Below the pieces are notes generated by a model, which did not search any database, was not told the origin of the DNA, and saw only the letters and a list, made by a program, of their open reading frames with translations. Positions 60,901 through 64,000 of a stretch of DNA of 64,000 nt are shown here, in pieces. This stretch comes from Azophilus sp965200465. Its GTDB lineage: Bacteria; Pseudomonadota; Gammaproteobacteria; Pseudomonadales; Azotimanducaceae. Location: NCBI GenBank assembly GCA_965200465.1, contig OZ241358.1, forward strand, positions 2,790,001 to 2,854,000, read 5' to 3'. Position 1 is the stretch's first letter; the number at the start of each line of letters is the position of its first letter. A program made the position numbers and the translations under genes.

Positions 60901-61046
60901 CGGGCAAGCGTCCTTGGTCCAAGCCGCGCTTGGCTCTCGTCGAAATGGATTTCACCCTAACCGGGGGCAACATGGCGCCCGAGAACGTTTTTGAACACGA
61001 ACAGGTCAACGCCGTTCCAGGCCCAAGGTACAAAACGCCATCCTAG
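60879..61046 (+). CDS. Candidate RiPP precursor peptide 2
   Basis: The 55-residue peptide is MLKAVAPAG, then KRPWSKPRLALVEMDFTL, then TGGNMAPENVFEHEQVNAV and PGPRYKTPS with a C-terminal Ser. The core-like part has M-A-P-E, with Glu at position 8 counted from the Thr after the leader (or 7 from the first Gly), where lasso rings commonly close. The stop is followed by the duplicated 205-bp block, as in precursor 1. The start is the ATG of the conserved cassette; a longer upstream frame is unlikely. Function inferred. Confidence 0.68.
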   Translation: MLKAVAPAGKRPWSKPRLALVEMDFTLTGGNMAPENVFEHEQVNAVPGPRYKTPS

Positions 61047-61224
61047 CCTACGACCGCATGGATGCGGTATTTCGGCTTTTCGAGGCCGTACGGCTTCCGA
61101 GCTTCAATGAGGCCCGTCAAGGCCGCGTGACCGTTCTCGCTTGTGGTTTTAGGGCTTTTCAAGGGTTTGCTCCCGCACAGTCCGCCAAACAATGGCTGGG
61201 GAGCGCGAAGATCGGCTGCGGTTG
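61020..61224 (+). repeat. Duplicated block, copy 2 (205 bp)
   Basis: Second copy of the block at 57318-57510. It ends at the 3' side of the brnA gene, where the end of brnA appears to have been replaced. Confidence 0.85.
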
Positions 61225-61449
61225 GGTGGCGGCCTATCTAGCCGCTCGGCGAGCCACATCTTGGTGACGGACTGACGTGTGGCGGCAAGTCGCTTCGCCT
61301 CTTTGTCGAGCCTCTCGACCATCCACATTGTGAAGATCGGTGTTGGCCCGTTTCGGCGTTTGCTTCACCCGCCGGGCTTTTGACAGGTCAAGACCCTTGG
61401 TGAGATCCTTGCCCGCATCAAAGTCGTTTTCAAACTGCTTGGCCTTCAT
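61225..61449 (-). pseudogene. brnA-like antitoxin with a frameshift
   Basis: The start MKAKQFENDFDAGKDLTKGLDLSKARRVKQTPKRANTD is a BrnA/CopG-type antitoxin. After this the frame shifts. In the +1 frame the family continuation MWMVERLDKEAKRLAATRQSVTKMWLAERL is perfect, so a single-base indel near 61335 breaks the gene. Its 3' end runs into the duplicated block. It partners the BrnT toxin gene directly upstream. Loss of antitoxin would normally be harmful, so either the toxin is weak or the indel is recent or a sequencing error. Confidence 0.68.
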
Positions 61450-61699
61450 AGAGAGCCACCTCTTCCTTGCGCGACCGCCGCACCGAGATGATGCGGGTTG
61501 CCCCATCGCGGTAAGTGACCACGGCCGACCAGTGCTTGCCCGAAATCTTGCCGATTAACAGCCACCTCGGTTCGTCCTCGGTCCTTGCCGGAATTTCCAG
61601 CAGATTTGCGTCATCCCAGAGTGCCTGCGCCGCATCAAAGTCAATGCTGTGTTTATCTTGGTTGCGCTTGCTTTTCTGAGCATCATACTCGAATTTCAT
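61430..61699 (-). CDS. BrnT-family toxin (RNase)
   Basis: The protein has 89 residues from the ATG at 61699: MKFEYDAQKSKRNQDKHSIDFDAAQALWDD, EDEPRWLLIGKISGKHWSAVVTYRDGATRIISVRRSRKEEVALYE. These are the BrnT landmarks, with the conserved R-x-ISxRRxxxxE active-site region. It overlaps brnA by 20 bases, as is normal for this pair. It should act as a ribosome-independent RNase. Full length. Confidence 0.85.
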   Translation of the reverse strand: MKFEYDAQKSKRNQDKHSIDFDAAQALWDDANLLEIPARTEDEPRWLLIGKISGKHWSAVVTYRDGATRIISVRRSRKEEVALYEGQAV

Positions 61700-61784
61700 G
61701 ACGGTATGAAAAATGTACAAAGTCTTCCCAGTCCGCAACCCTTTCATGGAAATTGTCGCCATTCGCCGTGGAGCGCATTGTGCA

Positions 61785-61817
61785 GCTGTGCTAGAGTGCC
61801 GAAAGCGGCCGCGCCGG
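61785..61817 (+). repeat. Conserved cassette, copy 4
   Basis: GCTGTGCTAGAGTGCCG followed by GCGGCCGCGCCGG; the GTG at 61796 starts precursor 3. The sequence further upstream differs from copies 2 and 3, so the conserved part is limited to this core. Confidence 0.7.
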
Positions 61818-62035
61818 CGGGCAAGCGTCCTTGGTCCAAGCCGCGCTTAGCGCTTGTCGAAATGGACTTCACTTTGACCGGGGGCAGCATGTCGCCGGAG
61901 TCCCAATTGGAAGCCGACATAACTACTTATCAGATGGGATTCCAGCTACGCGGTACAGGTCGTTTTCCTGAAGCGCCGCCGGGGGCGCACTGGCGCATTC
62001 CGCCGCTTCAGCGCCAACAATCCGCACAACTGTGA
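61796..62035 (+). CDS. Candidate RiPP precursor peptide 3
   Basis: The 79-residue peptide from GTG is MPKAAAPAG, then KRPWSKPRLALVEMDFTL, then TGGSMSPESQLEADITTYQ, followed by a basic, Pro/Gln-rich tail ending QSAQL. M-S-P-E places a Glu at the same site as in precursor 2. The tail differs from precursors 1 and 2 and has no C-terminal Ser. Its stop overlaps the GTG start of the HPr-kinase-like gene (GTGA), so peptide and kinase are made together, which supports a substrate-enzyme pair. Confidence 0.68.
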   Translation: MPKAAAPAGKRPWSKPRLALVEMDFTLTGGSMSPESQLEADITTYQMGFQLRGTGRFPEAPPGAHWRIPPLQRQQSAQL

Positions 62036-63024
62036 AATCGACTGACTCTTGGCATTGCTACCTAGCTCATGGCTTGCGCTTGCGCTCGGCCATCGAGCTG
62101 CCGCTTCCCCCGAGCGCTCCGCTGGATTCGAGCCGCCCGCCGGATGTGGTCATCCGCTACGGCGACGTCCCAGCCGCGCTTCGCCAACCCATCGCCAAGC
62201 GGCGCCTCACCAGCGTCGGCAGAAGGGGCTTCTGGGAGGCGACCCGCAGCGCATTTCTCATGGATGTGGAGAACGCCGGGCGCTTCCATGTTGAAGGCGG
62301 GCGCGAAGTGCGGCTGCGGCCGAACGCCAGCCTTGACGAAGTTGGTCAATTGCTCGTCCGTGTGCTGCTTCCCCTGCTGCTGCAGCAAAGGGGCCTGACC
62401 ACGCTGCACGCCAGCGCCGTGGCAACCAGCGCCGGCGCGGTGCTGTTTCTAGGCCCGTCCGGCGCCGGCAAGTCGTCACTGGCGTCGGCGTTGACGGAGC
62501 TGGGCCATCCGCTGCTGGGCGACGACCTGATGGCTTTGGAAAAGACGGCGGACGGCCGAACCAAGGTTTTGCCGGCAGCCCCGCAAACGAAATTGCGCCC
62601 TGATGCAGCGGAGCACCTTGGCTTGCACACGAAGGGGCGCGGCAAGGCGTGCGCCGCCGGGAAGTTCTACTTCCAATCCGCCCGTTTCCATTCGACGCCC
62701 TTGCCTCTGCGCACCGCCTATCTGCTGGAGACGGCACCTGCGCCAACCCCCAATCCCCTTGCCGGCCCCCTTGCACCCGCTCCGGCCAAGGAGTTCGCCA
62801 TCGAACCGCTGTCCGCTCTCGACGCCTTCCGGGCGCTCTCCCTGCACACATACAAGCGAATCTACTTGGACAGAATGGGCCGCTGGGCGAGGACCACCGA
62901 ACATCTCATGGAAGTGGCGAAGCGGACGTCCCTGCATCGCCTCACCAGACCAGCTTGGCCATTGGAAATCCGCGGGCTTGCGGCCGCAGTCGCCATGCAT
63001 TTGGCCGATGCGGGGGCTTCGTAA
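62032..63024 (+). CDS. HPr-kinase-like protein (paeninodin-kinase type candidate)
   Basis: The 330-residue protein from GTG has the HprK-type P-loop VLFLGPSGAGKSSLASAL (138-155), preceded by LTTLHASAVA and followed by LLGDDLMAL (161-169) with the second acidic pair. The N-terminal 120 residues are beta-rich and unassigned. HprK relatives are found in lasso-peptide clusters, where PadeK/ThcoK phosphorylate the C-terminal Ser of the precursor. Coupling to precursor 3 and C-terminal Ser residues in precursors 1 and 2 fit that role. Alternative: a HprK-related kinase A of a different peptide system. Confidence 0.75.
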   Translation: MKSTDSWHCYLAHGLRLRSAIELPLPPSAPLDSSRPPDVVIRYGDVPAALRQPIAKRRLTSVGRRGFWEATRSAFLMDVENAGRFHVEGGREVRLRPNASLDEVGQLLVRVLLPLLLQQRGLTTLHASAVATSAGAVLFLGPSGAGKSSLASALTELGHPLLGDDLMALEKTADGRTKVLPAAPQTKLRPDAAEHLGLHTKGRGKACAAGKFYFQSARFHSTPLPLRTAYLLETAPAPTPNPLAGPLAPAPAKEFAIEPLSALDAFRALSLHTYKRIYLDRMGRWARTTEHLMEVAKRTSLHRLTRPAWPLEIRGLAAAVAMHLADAGAS

Positions 63025-63092
63025 GCGACTTAAGGAGGCTCAACGGCGTTAGCATTGCGACGTCACTCAAACCACAACGGAGGGCCTGTTCC

Positions 63093-63677
63093 ATGACCAA
63101 TGCAAACTTTCTCCGGTGCGGAGCTACGGCGGCCTTCTGCGGGTCGCTCCTTGTCGGCGCGTTGCCCCAAACTGTGCTCGCTGCGGATTTCGCCGTTGCC
63201 GAGATCGTTGACGCCGAGGCCAAGGTGGTTGGCGCCGCGCAATTCGAGCAGGCGCCGGGCGGCGTCATCATGGATGTCAAGTTGGCGGGCGTGGCGCCCG
63301 GTTGGCATGGCATTCACCTGCACGGCACCGGCAGCTGTTCACCGGACTTCAAGGCCGCCAAAGGGCACATCAATCCGCCGGCCAAGCAGCACGGGCTGCG
63401 CAATCCAGACGGACCGGACAACGGGGATTTGCCCAACCTTCACGTCACGGCGGACGGCACCGCCGCCGCGCAGTTCTACACCACCCGCGTCAGCATCAAT
63501 CCGGGCGGGGCGGCGCCGGCGCTGCTCGACGAAGACGGTTCCGCCGTCGTCGTCCACGACAACCCAGACGACCACTTCACGCAGCCCATTGGCGGCGCCG
63601 GGGGCAGGATCGGCTGCGGCGTTGTCGTCTCTGACGCCGAGCGCCAGCCCGCATCCGAACAGCCGACCGCGGAATAG
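63093..63677 (+). CDS. sodC: Periplasmic Cu,Zn superoxide dismutase
   Basis: The 194-residue protein has a signal peptide (FLRCGATAAFCGSLLVGALPQTVLA, cut before AD). Metal ligands: HLH in GWHGIHLHGTGSC, His residues in KGHINP and KQHGL, the zinc region NPDGPDNGDLPNLHV, and the last copper His in VVVHDNPDDHFTQPIGGAGGRIGCGVV. The two disulfide Cys are in GTGSC and RIGCG. It converts superoxide to peroxide in the periplasm. Apparently intact; 68 bases after the kinase gene, probably independent. Confidence 0.93.
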   Translation: MTNANFLRCGATAAFCGSLLVGALPQTVLAADFAVAEIVDAEAKVVGAAQFEQAPGGVIMDVKLAGVAPGWHGIHLHGTGSCSPDFKAAKGHINPPAKQHGLRNPDGPDNGDLPNLHVTADGTAAAQFYTTRVSINPGGAAPALLDEDGSAVVVHDNPDDHFTQPIGGAGGRIGCGVVVSDAERQPASEQPTAE

Positions 63678-63696
63678 CCCGGCAACCCTAGAACCG

Positions 63697-64000
63697 CACC
63701 AGCTCCGCCGCCGCTTGGCCTTGGCGCACCCTCGGCGGAAGGCGCAGGGGCGGACGCGCCCCAAGCGGACGCCCTTGGCCAGGATGCGCCCGACAGTCGC
63801 CTCGCTCAGGGCCGCCCCTTCGCGGGCCAGCATGACGCGCACCTTGGCCCGGCCCATGAAGGGGAAGCGCCGGCGCAGGTCCCAGACCGCCGCCTCGTCC
63901 CGGCGCGTCCACCGAGGACCGCGCGCCCTCGCCGGCCGGCGGCTGCAGTTGGCCAGGCCGCGTTGACGGAACGCCCGGCGCCAGCGGAACAGGGTGCTCC
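63697..64000 (-). pseudogene. N-terminal part of an IS481-like transposase at the window edge
   Basis: A minus-strand frame reads STLFRWRRAFRQRGLAN...DEAAVWDLRRRFPFMGRAKVRVMLAREGAALSEATVGRILAKGVRLGRV, the HTH and pre-catalytic region of IS481/IS3-type transposases. It degenerates near 63700 and the DDE part is missing. The element continues beyond 64000, so completeness on that side is unknown. Confidence 0.55.

Noticed and set aside
57105..62035. Assigning the peptides as definite lasso peptides with a gene name
   Set aside because: The leader resemblance, cyclase-like enzyme and kinase fit, but the RRE/B1 and B2 peptidase genes are not in the window and precursor 1 lacks the ring-closing acidic residue. 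I keep it as a candidate only.

Overview
The window is GC-rich, densely coded DNA that reads as a proteobacterial chromosome. HspQ, a three-gene pntAA/pntAB/pntB transhydrogenase, a TonB-dependent receptor and a periplasmic Cu,Zn superoxide dismutase suggest Gammaproteobacteria, but species cannot be fixed from the sequence. Many genes are broken, toxin-antitoxin pairs are frequent, and insertion sequences and their remnants are scattered throughout. This is typical of a large, plastic and possibly host-associated genome.

Bases 1-26700 are a defence and mobile-gene island in several layers. From the left it holds YefM/YoeB and HicBA pairs, a PD-(D/E)XK nuclease fragment, a decayed DUF1998-type DEAD/DEAH helicase with an intact GIY-YIG nuclease gene lying between its halves, a PIN toxin with a fused Phd-UPF0175 antitoxin, a SLOG remnant, and a VOC protein. 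Next comes a three-gene operon: a GHKL ATPase, an unknown protein and a DUF6339-like protein. The last gene is split by a complete ISL3 element with an 8-bp target duplication. Remnants of a DISARM-like adenine methylase, an AlbA/HATPase protein and a VapC follow. Then come an intact HindIII-type restriction-modification pair, a class III aminotransferase, and a second restriction system of two methyltransferases converging on a phospholipase-D-fold nuclease.

Bases 26700-39300 are mostly metabolic or transport genes: acyl-CoA dehydrogenase, nitroreductase, MaoC-like hydratase, TonB receptor, two secondary transporters, a carboxylesterase, a nucleotidyltransferase pair and tRNA-Ser(CGA). Bases 39400-47330 encode membrane and surface-glycan functions: an HTTM protein with a DCC partner, a Gfo/Idh-epimerase fusion, a sulfotransferase, a GT2 enzyme and a fucosyltransferase-like enzyme. 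The pnt operon and hspQ follow.

Bases 50950-63030 are the most unusual part. A tightly packed run encodes a sulfotransferase, a GPP34 protein, a 2OG-Fe(II) oxygenase, a second sulfotransferase, an asparagine-synthetase-like enzyme and a TPR/2OG oxygenase. It is followed by three paralogous short peptides sharing the leader-like segment KRPWSKPRLALVEMDFTL, each with a different C-terminal part. A fourth related small ORF, a DUF3604 protein and an AAA ATPase are interspersed. The last peptide overlaps the start of an HPr-kinase-like gene. Leader, cyclase-like enzyme and kinase together resemble lasso-peptide clusters of the paeninodin type. The usual RRE protein and B2 leader peptidase are absent from the window. 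I infer an undescribed RiPP-like system with one maturation enzyme set serving several precursors. One precursor carries a 15-G tract that could make it phase-variable. The window closes with sodC and an IS remnant.
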